Shown here: piece after piece, positions 1 through 10,999 of the stretch
Layout: every line of letters begins with the position of its first letter
Numbering within the stretch: position 1 is the stretch's first letter
Assembly: GCF_002775205.1 (NCBI RefSeq)
Contig: NC_036460.1
Span: 2,610,056-2,674,055 of the forward strand
Reading direction: 5' to 3'
Origin: Xiphophorus maculatus
Lineage: Eukaryota > Chordata > Actinopteri > Cyprinodontiformes > Poeciliidae
DNA: 64,000 bases
The notes under the pieces: model-generated
The model's database searches: none
What the model saw: only the letters and a program-made list of their open reading frames with translations
What the model was told of the DNA's origin: nothing
Made by a program: the position numbers and the translations under genes

Positions 1-59
1 TGATTATTCAATAAGTTCACTGAACTCTAGCTAAGCTATGTTGGTGGAATCAATTAGGT

Positions 60-600
60 TGTGTTCACACTGCAGCCTGAAGACCCAATTCCAATTTTTT
101 GTCAGATCAGATTTTTTTGCCGTGGCCGTTCACATTTCCAAATATATGAGACCTGTGTGTTCTGCAGTGTGAACAGGCAAACGACCTGAAAGTGTGCTGC
201 ATGTGCAGTAGAGGGCGCAGTAGCGTCAGCGTTCTCAGTGTTCTGCCAACCGCCATAAAATGAAGAAGTGCTCAGGGTTTGCGGAAGTAAACATGGAGGC
301 TAACAGTGGAGCTTAGCCTTCACATTTCAAGTTCCGACCGGAGCAGCATAGTAACAACTTAATCCTCATTATCGTCCGTCATGGTTGTTGTTTTTCTTCC
401 TCCGTGCCGAGCATCAGGATACAGAATAGGGACATTTGTCGCGTAACAGTGACGTTCAGTTTGGATGAATGCGATCTGGACGTTGGGTCACATTAGAATC
501 GGATACGTATCGGATACTAAAGTGGCCTGGATCGCATTCGAAAAGAATCCGACCTGTTCTGCGTGGCTTTATTACTGCTAATAGCTCAGGTACATTGTGA
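60..600. repeat. Degraded hAT-like interspersed repeat
   Basis: Begins gtgttcacactgcag and includes the gaacaggcaaacgacctg and gcagtagagggcgcag segments. Similar vocabulary recurs at 32.6-33.43 kb and 55.3-56.42 kb (gcgcagaagaagaa, gccgttcaga). The family name is inferred; the ends were not resolved. Confidence 0.45.
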
Positions 601-662
601 AATTAAGCTAAGCTAAGATAAGTAGAGCTAAGCTAACATCAGATAAGCTAAGCGAAGATAGT
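596..662. repeat. AGCTAAG-type short tandem repeat
   Basis: Irregular tandem repeats of agctaag/agataag, about 65 bp, with no coding content. Confidence 0.6.
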
Positions 663-2540
663 TTTGTTAGTCTGCCAGGAGGGAAATTTGTCTTAGAAGA
701 GAATAGGCTGCAATACAACAAAGATGATAAATAATACTTCTAAGTCACTAACAATAAATACATAAAACTATAAATGATTAAAAGACATGCATCAAATACT
801 CAAAGTAGCACATTGTTATGCAACATTAATGTGTAAAAAAAAAACATGATTACTATCCACACAAACATATAAAATGTTTTAACTTCTGAACTACATCATA
901 AATAAATTGTTAAAAATTGGACACTATTGAGTGTTTGATACCAAACATGCATCAGAACTGCTTTTAGAATAAATAAAACAGCTGATTCTGGACAAATTAG
1001 AGAAAATAAAATTTTAAATTCACTGAATTTGCTGCAGAATAAATAGTAGTTCAAATAAATCAACAATAAAGCCTAAAATAATGCTATTTATGTCCATGAA
1101 GCGTGTGTTTTCATTTGGTCTTTGAGGCGAAGTATAATTATCAAGTCTCAAACTGTCAACAGCCTTGATAAAGACTGCGATAGCAGCTTGTTTGTTGCTT
1201 GTAAAAGCAAACAAACACTTTTATCTGAGTGAATAAAGCTGTGAAAGTGTCAGGTTAGCTGACAAGCATCGCCAAACTGCCACAGCGATTCCTGCAGTAA
1301 CTGCACAGATGTCATCCTGACTGTTCACATCATCCAAACTGCAGCACAACAACCTGAACGTGCCGCACGTTTCAACAGCTTCAATTAAAGGAAAAGTGCT
1401 CATGTTTATGTTCTTTACCAAAAAATATACCAACTTTTTTTATTATTTATTTGACGTTTGTTGCAAAAAAATAATAAATGTTGCTTTTGATTGCAAACTT
1501 TAAGGTCTGTTAACTTAAAATGTAAATCAAGGGTGTCCAAAGTGAGGTCTTAGCCTAGCTTTTCTTCACACGTTAGCATCAGAAAAGCCCCACAGCATGA
1601 TGCTACCACTACCATTTGGTCTTATTCAGTTTCAACGTCTTAGAGTAGCCTTTTCTGACTTCTTGTGTTTTTTTAGCCCATGTGGCAAAACGTTTGGACA
1701 CCTCTGATGTAAATTAAATGTTTATTTTTAAATCTATAAAACTCTTAATCTGTGATTCTCTTAATGAAGCTGATAAAGTAAAAAAGCAGTTTGGAAAACA
1801 TCTCCAAATAATTAAAAAAAGGTAGGATAAGGATAATTTAGCAAATTAATTCCCTAAATTATATATATATATAAAATAATAATTTTAATGCATATTACTA
1901 CGCCTTTTTGTTTAGTTTTATGTACCTTCTCGTATTTAATTTTCCCTTTATCTTGTTTGTTTGCATCTAGTTTTTAAACCCCCCTAATGATTTCTAATCT
2001 CACCTGATTATAAAGCTTCTTTCCTTTAATTATTGTGTTTTTTTCCTGTTGTTTTCCTCACAGACTGAGTGGATTGCTGCGTGTCCACCCACGGCAGAGA
2101 AAGCCCCTGCTTTTAATCAGGACTCCTGGCAAGAGAAACACACTGCGTGTCCCTTTATTTAAGCTGCATTTTCACATTTCCCCCCCCTGAATGAAGCATT
2201 GAAGATTTAAAAACCTCCTGAATTATCACCTGGGGATTAATAGGAATGCTTTCTGCCTTTATCTGATTACAAATTATTAAAACTGCACACCAGGCTGGTT
2301 GTAAACCATTAAGTGGACCAGTAAACAATGGAGCTTTGCAGTATGAGGGGGATGCTCTGCAGCTCTGCTTTCTTGTTTGCTTTTAATAGGGGAAAAAAAA
2401 ACTGCTACAGCAAAAAAAATAAATAAAAAAAATTAAAAAGCTGCAGATTATTTGAAGGTTGTAGGAGAAACAATAATGTAAAATACAAAGCTGAAAAAAT
2501 CCTTAAATAACATGAATGCCATTTCTTTAAATTTAGCTTT
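663..2540. other. AT-rich non-coding stretch
   Basis: Apart from the MITE at 1528-1706 and an (AT)n run at 1861-1874, I see no gene or recognisable repeat here. Short open frames at 1020-1433 have no coding character. Confidence 0.5.
1528..1706. mobile_element. Short hAT MITE with perfect 8-bp target duplication
   Basis: 179-bp element with imperfect terminal inverted repeats (CAAGGGTGTCCAAAG at the left, CGTTTGGACACCTCTG at the right). It is flanked by the direct repeat ATGTAAAT (1520-1527 and 1707-1714). TIR sequence and 8-bp duplication are hallmarks of the hAT superfamily. It is non-autonomous; no ORF. Confidence 0.8.
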
Positions 2541-2569
2541 TAGGTGTAAATCAGCATAAATGTTCTCAC

Positions 2570-2830
2570 CTTCGGGTCCCAGCTGAAACCATCCACAGGA
2601 GTGAAAGATGTCCTTCCTCGTATTGAATATGCGTTTAGTTTAACTGTCTATGTGCGGGACAGGTACACGTGTTGGTGCGGGAGCCTCGAATGAGCAGCTG
2701 GAAGTCAAACTTATCGGCATCTCCTCGGCTGCTTGGATGATGGAGATGTCACACCTGCTCACCCGTCCTTTGTCGGAGGCTCTCCGTCCCCGGATGAACA
2801 TCTCCGGTGCGCTGTATCCCTCCTCCTCTT
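2570..2830 (-). other. Exon-like GC-rich patch, unassigned
   Basis: GC- and CpG-richer than its surroundings. On the minus strand a pyrimidine tract and AG near 2829 are followed by an open frame with GYSAPEMFIRGRRASDKGR, a donor-like GG/GTGAGC at 2763 and a better donor AAG/GTGAGA at 2570. It could be a first or 5' UTR exon of a gene running off the left edge. I do not recognise the peptide; a plus-strand frame covers the same bases. Confidence 0.2.
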
Positions 2831-3179
2831 CTCAGAAAGGAGAGGTGGTTCCTTAATGCTGCGGTTACTGTGTCAGCTTTCTCCTGTCACTCCGACTTTT
2901 CCTCTGTCTCCTCCTCTTTACTGTTGGACGCCCTGGGTCCTAAAGCCCGCCATGCACCGCCTTATGGGGCTTTTGTTGTATTTTAATCACTAAACGGTCC
3001 CACTAAGGATAGCAAACACGCAAACTGAGGATATTTTGCCTTTTCTTGCTTCTCTAAGAGGATTATGGAGGTCAGGGCTTGATTTTGGGTTTAGATTTGG
3101 ATTTGGGTTAAGACGGTAAGAATGTTTAAAGGGACATTCTGCGTGTTTTTGTTACTTCGATTTGGGTTTCTATCGCTCC

Positions 3180-3560
3180 TAAAAACAGCCCGAGCAATTA
3201 TATTTAAAAAAAAAAAACTGCCGTTTTTTGGCAATAAGTAGTTCAACTGCCTACAAATCTGAACCGGAAGTGATCAGTGCCATTTTAGTGGGCATGCGCA
3301 GAACAATTCATAGCGGACTCGTGCCTTCAAGGCCAGCGAAAAATAAATAAGAAATATGTGGAGACACTTAATGTGCGAAAGAAATATACATAAACAAAAC
3401 CACTGCTGTCAGGATCGATTCGTATAAATACAGAGAATTTAAACATGTCAGACGTGAACAAGCTGCCTCCAATCTCATACGATGACGTAGTTCTCTACTT
3501 AGTGAACACAAAGAGTGCGAATACCATGGACCTTACCAGAGAGGCCGCTTTTCATTGGCT
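3180..3560 (+). mobile_element. DNA transposon remnant (ISL2EU-like)
   Basis: Contains tctgaaccggaagtgatc and gggcatgcgcagaac, then an ATG at 3445 opening MSDVNKLPPISYDDVVLYLV. The peptide resembles the N-terminus of fish SWIM/YqaJ-type transposon proteins (ISL2EU family). The frame runs out after about 60 codons. Related copies are at 24.56-24.98 and 60.54-60.73 kb. Confidence 0.4.
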
Positions 3561-3769
3561 GATGCCCATTCTACGTGGTCACGTGGTGGCCGTCTCACAA
3601 ACACACTTAGCTTCCCGTTAGCTAAGTGCAGCATAATGGCAGAACTGATACAACTTCTACACCTTGAAGCCTGTCTGCTACACAGTCTTACGTAGCTAAA
3701 CAGATCAATATGCAATGTGTCTGTATCTGACATACACTAAAGATTTTATTTTAGCAGAAAAGGCTTTGG

Positions 3770-4130
3770 ACTAAACTGTTACTGGTGTTAGCCACGTTAG
3801 CACCAAGTACAGCTAGTCAATCAACCATCGCTGTGTTCAGGGAAGCGCTGATTAATAATCGAGAAATAAATATCAAGCCTGGAAACTTGATATCGTAACG
3901 GACTAAATGTTATGTTTTTACCGTAATCTTTGCTCGTCTTGCGGGGCGCAGGCGGTTGCCAAGGTAACAGGTGTGCTTAAACTACAAAGAGAGAGAGAGA
4001 GTAAAAAGGTAGGAGTGGTTTTGAGTTGATCACCTGTTCAGGTTATTTTACCTTTGTTTCCCTTTGCTGTGGCTCATTACAGCCGCTGTAGTTTCTAAAC
4101 GTTGGACTAATTAGTTCGTTTGTGAGTTTA
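3770..4130. repeat. Interspersed repeat, copy of the 9.1-9.72 kb element
   Basis: Shares, in the same order, the tagtcaatcaaccatcgctg unit, a taataatcgagaaataaata-like segment, ggactaaatgtt, ggtaggagtggttttgag and cctttgctgtggctc with the element at 9.1-9.72 kb. Here the 32-bp unit is present once. Confidence 0.55.
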
Positions 4131-4559
4131 CGTCATTCACAACAAACATCAAATGGAACAAATATATTTCATAAAATTTTATCAAACAAATGGCTTCTGC
4201 CGCGATAATCATGTGAAATTAAATGAATTATATCCCAACTTCAAAAGATTTGCCTTTACCTTTCCAGAGCTCTTTGGTTCCTCCTATCAGTCTGTAGCTT
4301 CTCATATTGAGGTCAAAGTTCAGATCTACCATAACTGACTGACACCTGCTGGCCTCAGGTTTGCAACCAGCTTATGACTGAGAAACCAGTAACCTCCTCC
4401 CAGATGATGACATGAACTTGTTAGTTCCTCTGTCCATGTAGTAGCTGATATATTGTGAAAATCCGGTAGAAATGATTCACTAATCAGTCATGCTTACATA
4501 GAAACAACGAGGCTTTGTTTGTGAGACTTGTGGTCACTTGGGTTGGTTGTGGGCGGAGC

Positions 4560-4990
4560 TTGGTAAGGTCCATGGAGGAGCATCACAACCTGAAATCCAT
4601 AGAAATCAATGTTTAAACGTTTTTTTAAAGGACGTACGAACTCTTCATGTGAATAACAAAGAACAGGTGTCTGGCAGAGTAAGTACATGCAGTAACAAAC
4701 ACATAAGCTACATGTCCGTGTTAGTTAGCATATAAAAGCTACATTAGCTAAGCTAATTTTGCTAGTTTGGTAGTAAGTACTGCAGTAAATATCACAGATA
4801 TTTATCTTAGTATTACACAGAGGTGGGTAGAATACTCAAAAATTGTAATCAAGTAATAGTTGTTACATCTTTTGTTTATCAGTTAGGAACAAGGAGAGAG
4901 CTAGTATTAAGCTTGCCTTGTTTGCTGTTGTCATAGCAACTCCATATCCAGATGGCTGTCAGTTACAAAGGTCTACCTCAGCAAAGGTCT
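4560..4990. repeat. Interspersed repeat, copy of the 24.56-24.98 kb element, with nested hAT fragment
   Basis: The stretch from ctggcagagtaagtacatg through gctagtttggtagtaagtac to tagtattacacag matches 24665-24806. A short piece beginning CAGAGGTGGGTAGAATACTC at 4820 looks like the left end of the hAT family found complete at 42685-43230. Confidence 0.5.
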
Positions 4991-5490
4991 AAAAATCAAC
5001 CAGTGACCTCTTTTTTCTCCCATTAGAGATCTTTGATTAGCACACCTGCCCAGCAGGTCATGTCTCCATGCATGCAGTTAGTAGTCACCCCACTGTTGCC
5101 AACTAAGTGACTTTCTTGCTATATTTAGTGACATTTCAGACAAAATTAATTGGTATCAGCTAAAATCGGAATCGGTATGTTAGGATTTTTATAGATCATA
5201 ATCGGCGATTGGCCAGAAAACTGCAATCGCTGCACTTCTAATCTCATTATCTAAGAATGATTTTGTGCAAAGAAATTGTAATGAACATGTTTTGTATAGC
5301 AGATACCTATGCTAACACATTCAAAGAGACACAATAGGTCACCTTTACTGTTAGCAGTAGCATCAGAGAGATGTGTGGTCTGCTGTGTTTTGGATAAATA
5401 TGATATCTAGAGTAAAAACAGATTAAGAAGGCGGTGTGTCTAAACGAAAGCTGACTCTCTCTGCTCTCTTTCTGTGCCCCCCACCCAGCA

Positions 5491-5718
5491 GGGATGACTG
5501 CGCTCTGCGTCAGCCCTTTCATGTCCACCTCGCCCCGTGCCTTCAGTCTCAAAGGTCAGGCCACGTTAAGATCTTTAAGGCGCAGAAATAGCCCTCGCCG
5601 CTTCAGGCCGGTGCTTCTTTCGCCTCCTTTAGCGGAGGATAAAGCTCAGGCGTCGGTGGACACCAGCAATCTGAAATCCACAGAGGCTTACGCCGAGTAT
5701 TTGATGAGGTGCTCTTAG
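5491..5718 (+). other. Possible coding exon, unassigned
   Basis: A pyrimidine-rich tract (tttctgtgccccccacccagcag) is followed by an open frame from 5494 to a TAG at 5718 (74 codons, MTALCVSPFMSTSPRAFSLK at the start, STEAYAEYLMRCS at the end). CpG content is high relative to flanks. A weak donor-like GAG/GTGCTC sits just before the stop. No family is recognised, and no partner exons were found. Confidence 0.25.
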
Positions 5719-6259
5719 CTGCAATCCCTCCCGCAGAAACGGTTTAACTGTTTGTTTTTTGTGGTTGTTGTTTGGTTTGTTGGATCTGGTCGGCTGAGAC
5801 ACAAAGCTGCCTAACCGGAGGTCTGTTTGTCTCTGGCCTCTGAGTTCATCATGAGATCACTACGCCGCGTTTCAGTCTCAGTACACCTGCCTGTTTTCCA
5901 TCTTTTTCTTTTCTTTATTTAGCCTTTTCTCCTCCTCTCTCCGATCATCCGTTTGACGCTGAACGATGGGGGGATGGGAGGAAGATAGGAGGATTGATTT
6001 GGTGGGAGGAATAAAAAGAGGACACTAATGGTATTGTATCGGGTGAGATCAGCATACGCTTTGTTTTCATCCGGCCAAAAATGATTTTCAGATCATTGTC
6101 TAACGAAAACAAAATGCAAGCGGGAAATGTTTCTTCTCTTTTCTCACAACCTGAAATAGATTTTTAAGATGTTAAATCCTCACTTTTAACACAAAATGGG
6201 AAAACCTACTAATATTTTTATGTTTCCTTAATTTATTTACATTTGTCTAGAAAGTACGG

Positions 6260-6760
6260 TTTGATTGGTGAGGTGTGAATTCTGATCTGAACTCTGATCC
6301 CATTCGAGTGAATACCACGCTGACTGGAGATCGCTCCAAAAGCAGGAAGTGGACTACAGCGTAGGGCATTCTGGGTAAAAACAACCAAAATGAACGCGGG
6401 AGTTTAGTGTCTGGTCTGGCTCGCAGACTTTTGCCGAAGACAAAAGAGAAATCCTAAAATCTGACGCTACTCCGTTTTTGTTTACGTTTTCGCTCAGCGT
6501 TTTCTTCAGTGTTTTTGTGTCATTTCCTTCAGTGGTTCTTGGTGCAGCGCCCCCACAGGCAAGAAGGGGAACAGGTTTTTCAAAAGGTTTGATTTGTTTC
6601 ACACAAACTGTGAAAGAGAACCACACTAGCTGAAAATATAGCAAATGTTGCAATTTTGGTCGCCAATCGAACCGAATCCACCAGAATATCAGGTGTGAAA
6701 AACCTTAGCGATGGAGTGCATTCACACCATCCCTCTTATGTCCATTTTAATCAAACTCTA
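6260..6760 (-). repeat. Interspersed repeat, inverted copy of 23.59-23.89 kb
   Basis: The minus strand reads PLLACGGAAPRTTEGNDTKT; the plus strand at 23.64-23.71 kb reads [20 protein letters not shown]. Both ends look like aggtgtgaa-type inverted sequence. This is a shared repeat, not a conserved protein. Confidence 0.55.
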
Positions 6761-6804
6761 GTTCGTTTGCCTGGAAAGTTTGGTTTGTTTGGGAAGTGGA
6801 AGAC

Positions 6805-6950
6805 AGTGAATGGATGAATGGATGGATGGATAGGCAAATAAATTATGCAAATTGTTTAAGTTGGTGATAAATGGATCTACCTGTAAAACACTTTGAACTG
6901 CCTTGTTGCTGAAATGTGCTATCCAAATAAACTTGAAACTTGAATAAAAT
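6805..6950 (+). repeat. GGAT microsatellite and L2-type LINE 3' tail
   Basis: A tggatgaatggatggatgga run is followed by aaaacactttgaactgcctt and gttgctgaaatgtgctatcc, then aaataaacttg. This is the typical 3' end of fish L2-type LINEs. A related tail occurs at 49733-49800. Confidence 0.65.
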
Positions 6951-7199
6951 CCACTGGACTCTCCAACTTCTCGAGCAAACAAGGCGAATCCCGTGTTTGG
7001 TGTTGAGGGACTTCACCTGGAGAGAGTAAGGCTCTTATCTTCTTACATCCTCGTCTTTCTTCACAAGGAGATTTGTGAATAATCAGCTAACAGGGTGTTA
7101 AGACGACTTCCAGGCGAAAAGTCAATGAGCAATGAAATGAGACAATAGCCCATCTGGCAGAGACCGTCCAACTTTTTCAATGAATAGTATTGTTTTTGA

Positions 7200-8230
7200 G
7201 AAGCGACATAGAGCTTCAGCTGGTATTTTTAGCAGGTTTGTGTTTTTCCTTGAGGCAGCAACCTTCATGGACGACCAACTCAGCACCCCCCACCCCGTGA
7301 GGAAGGCCGAGGGAGGGAGAGGAGGAGGAGTGTGGTATTACCAGAGAGCCTGAGGTGTTAAGTAGCTCAGTTTGGAAAGCATTGCTAAGCCAATATTCTC
7401 TGACGTGTGGCGGTACTATCACTTCAGCGCTCAAAAACATACTGCCTTCTTTTTTTTAAAAAAGTGTTTATATGAAATAAAACATTCATGTATTCATCTC
7501 AGACACCAATTACACGTGCTGAGGCATCCTTGGTTCCCGCTGTTGTTTTTGATGCCGTGAAACAGCTCTCCGGCTCTAAGGGATGTGTCGATGTTTTAGC
7601 AGGATGTCATCTATTATTCTTGTTACTCGCTAACAAGAGATTCTGTTTGTGTGCCAAGCACTCTAAGCAAAATGCAAATGCGGCTGTTCAATCTTGTGAC
7701 TTGCCTGCACACAGCTGATGAGGCCTGATTTGTGTGTGCGCCTCTACGGAAATAAGACAATGCACGGGGTAAACCTAGGGCTCATGACTGTTTTATTTCT
7801 TTTCATGAATGCCTGTTTCATCTCTCTGCTTCACAGAGATGGCTAAATTATTTGTCTTACACGAGAAAAAGAAAAGCAAAGGAGGAACACTGAAAGGGAA
7901 AAAGACCCACATAAACATGGACATGCTAGCATGAATAATACTCCTTAACACATAAATACATGCATAAAATGGGAATATGTAGAATAGAATAAAAGTACTT
8001 TATTCATCCCAGCAGGGAAATTACTTATATTAATTATTAATGTATGATCAAGAGAAATTGAATAGATGTGATATGTAATCATTCCTAATGAAAGATGGAC
8101 TTCTCTATATCCTCAGCTAAAGGTTTTAAAATTTGTTTCATTATGGTTTTAAAACAACAACAAAAAATTGGGTGTTTGTTGCTCAACAAAGAAGCTGGAG
8201 ACAGAAAGTGAATGAGAATAGAATATGTTT
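7200..8230. other. No gene recognised
   Basis: Mostly unique-looking sequence. A short LINE-tail-like segment, aatagaataaaagtacttta ttcatcccagcaggg, occurs at about 7983-8018. Short open frames at 7216-7718 show no family signature. Confidence 0.4.
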
Positions 8231-8264
8231 TTATTATTTATTAGAAGAGTGGAGATTGCTATGA

Positions 8265-8510
8265 TGGTGTATTAGGGCCATTGTAGATAGAGAGAAAAAA
8301 ATCAGAAATTTTGAGATTAATCTCAGAAATGTTCTGGAAAAAATTAGGACATATCTGAGCTCTAAAAGTCCAAAATTTAAAAGAAACAACTCTGAAATTT
8401 TGAGATTAAACCTGGAGAAAAAAACGTGGAAATTTCGAAGTTTCAAAAATTAAAAATATTTTAATTTTAGTCGGAAATTTACGACTTTCCAAACTTAGAT
8501 TTTATTTTTT
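8265..8510. repeat. GTATTAGGGCCA-headed A/T-rich repeat array
   Basis: Headed by gtattagggccattgtagat, then short degenerate units built from cagaaattttgagattaatc and tcagaaatgttctggaaaaa. Same style as 31.83-31.99, 36.5-37.05 and 61.3-61.97 kb. Confidence 0.55.
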
Positions 8511-8899
8511 TCAAGAATGTCATGAGTCTGATTGTAATATGTAGATACATATGTTATTGTTTTAAAATGCACATTTAAATGTTCTGCAAAAGTTTCCAGG
8601 GCGGAACCGATGTTTAATTAGTTGTTTCTGTTAGATCGATATTTTCAGTCACACGCCACACTCGGTAGAGGGCAGCATTTTTCCTTTTAGTCATTGTGAT
8701 AGAGATTTGGAGAAACGTGCTGTAAAAGGAAGATTTACTGCAACACCTGTTTATAACCCCCAGAGGCCACGAGGTATGCAATTTTATTTTATGTTTGTGT
8801 GGACATAGAATATTTATTTGTGAATGACTTGTCGAGTTTCTGTCAGTCATTGACCATAAAAGTAATGCAGAACATATCGACATTGTTTGTAAGTTAACA

Positions 8900-9160
8900 T
8901 AGCTCACTAAATCTTACATGCTTGCCTGATATATGAAACACAAAGGGACGCGGTGCTTTGATGTTGTCAACACTGTGACAAATAGATAACAAGGTCAGGA
9001 AAAGGTTTTAAGAAAAAGAGGTCAGTTATGCTAGCTTGACTTTTGGCAACCGTAACATGTAGATGTGATGTGAAATTTGGTGTGTTTTGGTTCAGTTACA
9101 CAATAAAATAAAAAAAAAACACCAACTCTAACATATCAGCAGAGCAGGTGCTAAAATGAG
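8900..9160. repeat. Interspersed repeat shared with 39.13-39.36 kb
   Basis: Shares gatatatgaaacacaaaggg, tagataacaaggtcaggaaa aggtttt, tatgctagcttgac and tgttttggttcagtta with 39130-39360. It leads directly into the 32-bp tandem array. Confidence 0.6.
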
Positions 9161-9381
9161 CTAATCAACCACCGCTGTGTTAGCTTAGGTAGCTAATCAA
9201 CCACCGCGGTGTTAGCTTAGGTAGCTAATCAACCACCGCTGTGTTAGCTTAGGTAGCTAATCTACCACCGCTGTGTTAGCTTAGGTAGCTAATCTACCAC
9301 CGCTGTGTTAGCTTAGGTAGCTAATCAACCACCGCTGTGTTAGCTTACTGTGTTAGCTTAGGTATCTAATCTACCACAGCG
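9159..9381. repeat. 32-bp tandem array inside a transposon-like repeat
   Basis: Six near-identical full units (agctaatcaaccaccgctgt gttagcttaggt) plus partial units. Adjacent units create the inverted repeat TTAGCT-TAGGT-AGCTAA. The related element at 3.8 kb has only one such unit. Confidence 0.85.
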
Positions 9382-9790
9382 ATCACTTATTAATAAGAGC
9401 AACATAAACATCAATCAAGGCTAAAAACATAAAACTGTAACAGACTGAATGTTCTGTTCTTTGTGTGGGAAATGTTTGAGTGTTTTTGGTGTTGAATCCC
9501 GATACATTTAGTGGTACGGTTGTTTGTTGCTATGGCAACGAGTCTGCAGCGTAGCCAACAACAGAGAGCAAGAAAAAAGAAGAATGCGAGAGGTTTTGAG
9601 TTATTGTTTAAAGATTTTTCTGCATTATTTTTCCCTTTTGCTGTGGGGCGCTGCACTGAATTGATAATATCTACATCTCCAGGTTTCATTTAGCTAATGG
9701 GATCGTTTTACTGTGGCAGCGCGGCTGTAATGCACGGAATGTGAAGGAAGTTTGCCCTCCAGCATTGTGCGCATGCGCAAAATTTCTGTA
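9382..9790. repeat. Right part of the 9.1-kb interspersed repeat
   Basis: Shares order with 3.84-4.13 kb (aacagactgaatgtt, gcgagaggttttgag, cccttttgctgtgg). It contains a perfect NRF1-type palindrome TGCGCATGCGCA at 9768-9779. Confidence 0.5.
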
Positions 9791-9899
9791 TGTAAACAAT
9801 AACATACAAAAGGTCTGTATGGACACCTTTGCCATCTGATGATCTTTATCAGGCTTTTATGCTTGAACTTAAGAGTATAACACCCCAACCTCCAGGTAC

Positions 9900-10745
9900 T
9901 GGAGATACTAAAGGATTATCATGAGCTTTGAAGCTCCATCTCTTCCCTTTTGAAAAAATCCTTAATGTTTCACATCCACTGATGTGCATCATGGATAAAA
10001 CATTCAATAAGAGCTCTACCGCAACACAGGAATGTCTGTATAACAAAATTTCCCCATTTCACAACCCTCCTCTGCACTCCACAACCCATTGTTCTCTCTC
10101 TCCTTCACTTTCTCTGGTGGCCCGTAATTTATTTTCCGTCGTTGCAGCAGAGTTGGCAACATATTTGCTCTCCTTCCCGTCTTTTAATCATTGACCTCGC
10201 GGCGACCTGAAACAGCACCTTGTTATAAACCTTCGAAAGGGACGCAGGGAGAGCCACTAATCAGAGCAGACAGCCTGTAAATACCAAAGCAGGCATGGAG
10301 AACAGGGAACACACACCGATGAGGTTAAGACACACAGTAACACACTCATAGAGATATATGTGTGGGTGCGGAGGACTGATGAAGAATTTCTGGGAGATTC
10401 TGATGACGGCAATGAAATAAGTGCTTAAGAGGCCGGTTAAGGGGATTAGACGGAGAGTGGGGACGAAATGAGAAAGAGACAAAGATGGAGACTGTGGGAG
10501 AAGGGACAAGAGATGGAGGATGGAACGGGGATCCTCGGGCTTATTGGCAATTAAAGTGATTAATATCTTTCTGCCGAGGAGCAGGAGGGAGAGGGGAAGA
10601 GGGTATGGATACACCGGAGGGTGGGGGATATAGGGGTAATAGAGTCAGATAAGAGTAAGTGAACGACTCAATGAGAAAGAAGACTGAGATCCTCCAGAAC
10701 ACAGAGAGATAGGTAGAAGATAACAGGAAGAACTGATACTGTTTA
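9900..10745. other. No gene recognised
   Basis: Unique-looking, moderately GC-rich sequence. A 117-codon frame on the minus strand (10261-10614) is low-complexity ([18 protein letters not shown]) and lacks splice or codon evidence. Confidence 0.4.
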
Positions 10746-10747
10746 TT

Positions 10748-10995
10748 ACCATCCATCCATCCATCCATCCATCCATCCATCCATCCATCCATCCATCCAT
10801 CCATCCATCCATCCATCTGTGTCAAACCATCCATCTATCCATCCATTCATTGATCTATCCATTCTTTTAGCCATCCATCTGCCATTTATCCGTTAATTTA
10901 TCCATCCATCTGTTTATTAATCCATCCATTTATCCATCCAGCCATCATCCATCCGTTTATCCATCTATTGATCATTTATCCATCCATCCAATCCA
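10748..10995. repeat. (CCAT)n microsatellite with degenerate flank
   Basis: Pure ccat units from about 10749 to 10816, then imperfect tatc/ccat units to about 10995. Confidence 0.95.
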
Positions 10996-10999
10996 ACCA

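Noticed and set aside
6354..6653. 99-codon minus-strand frame with a partner at 23616-23810
   Set aside because: The similarity between the two comes from a shared interspersed repeat, not a gene; both frames are broken and lack splice or start support.
10541..10834. [12 protein letters not shown] minus-strand frame
   Set aside because: It is a translation of the CCAT microsatellite.
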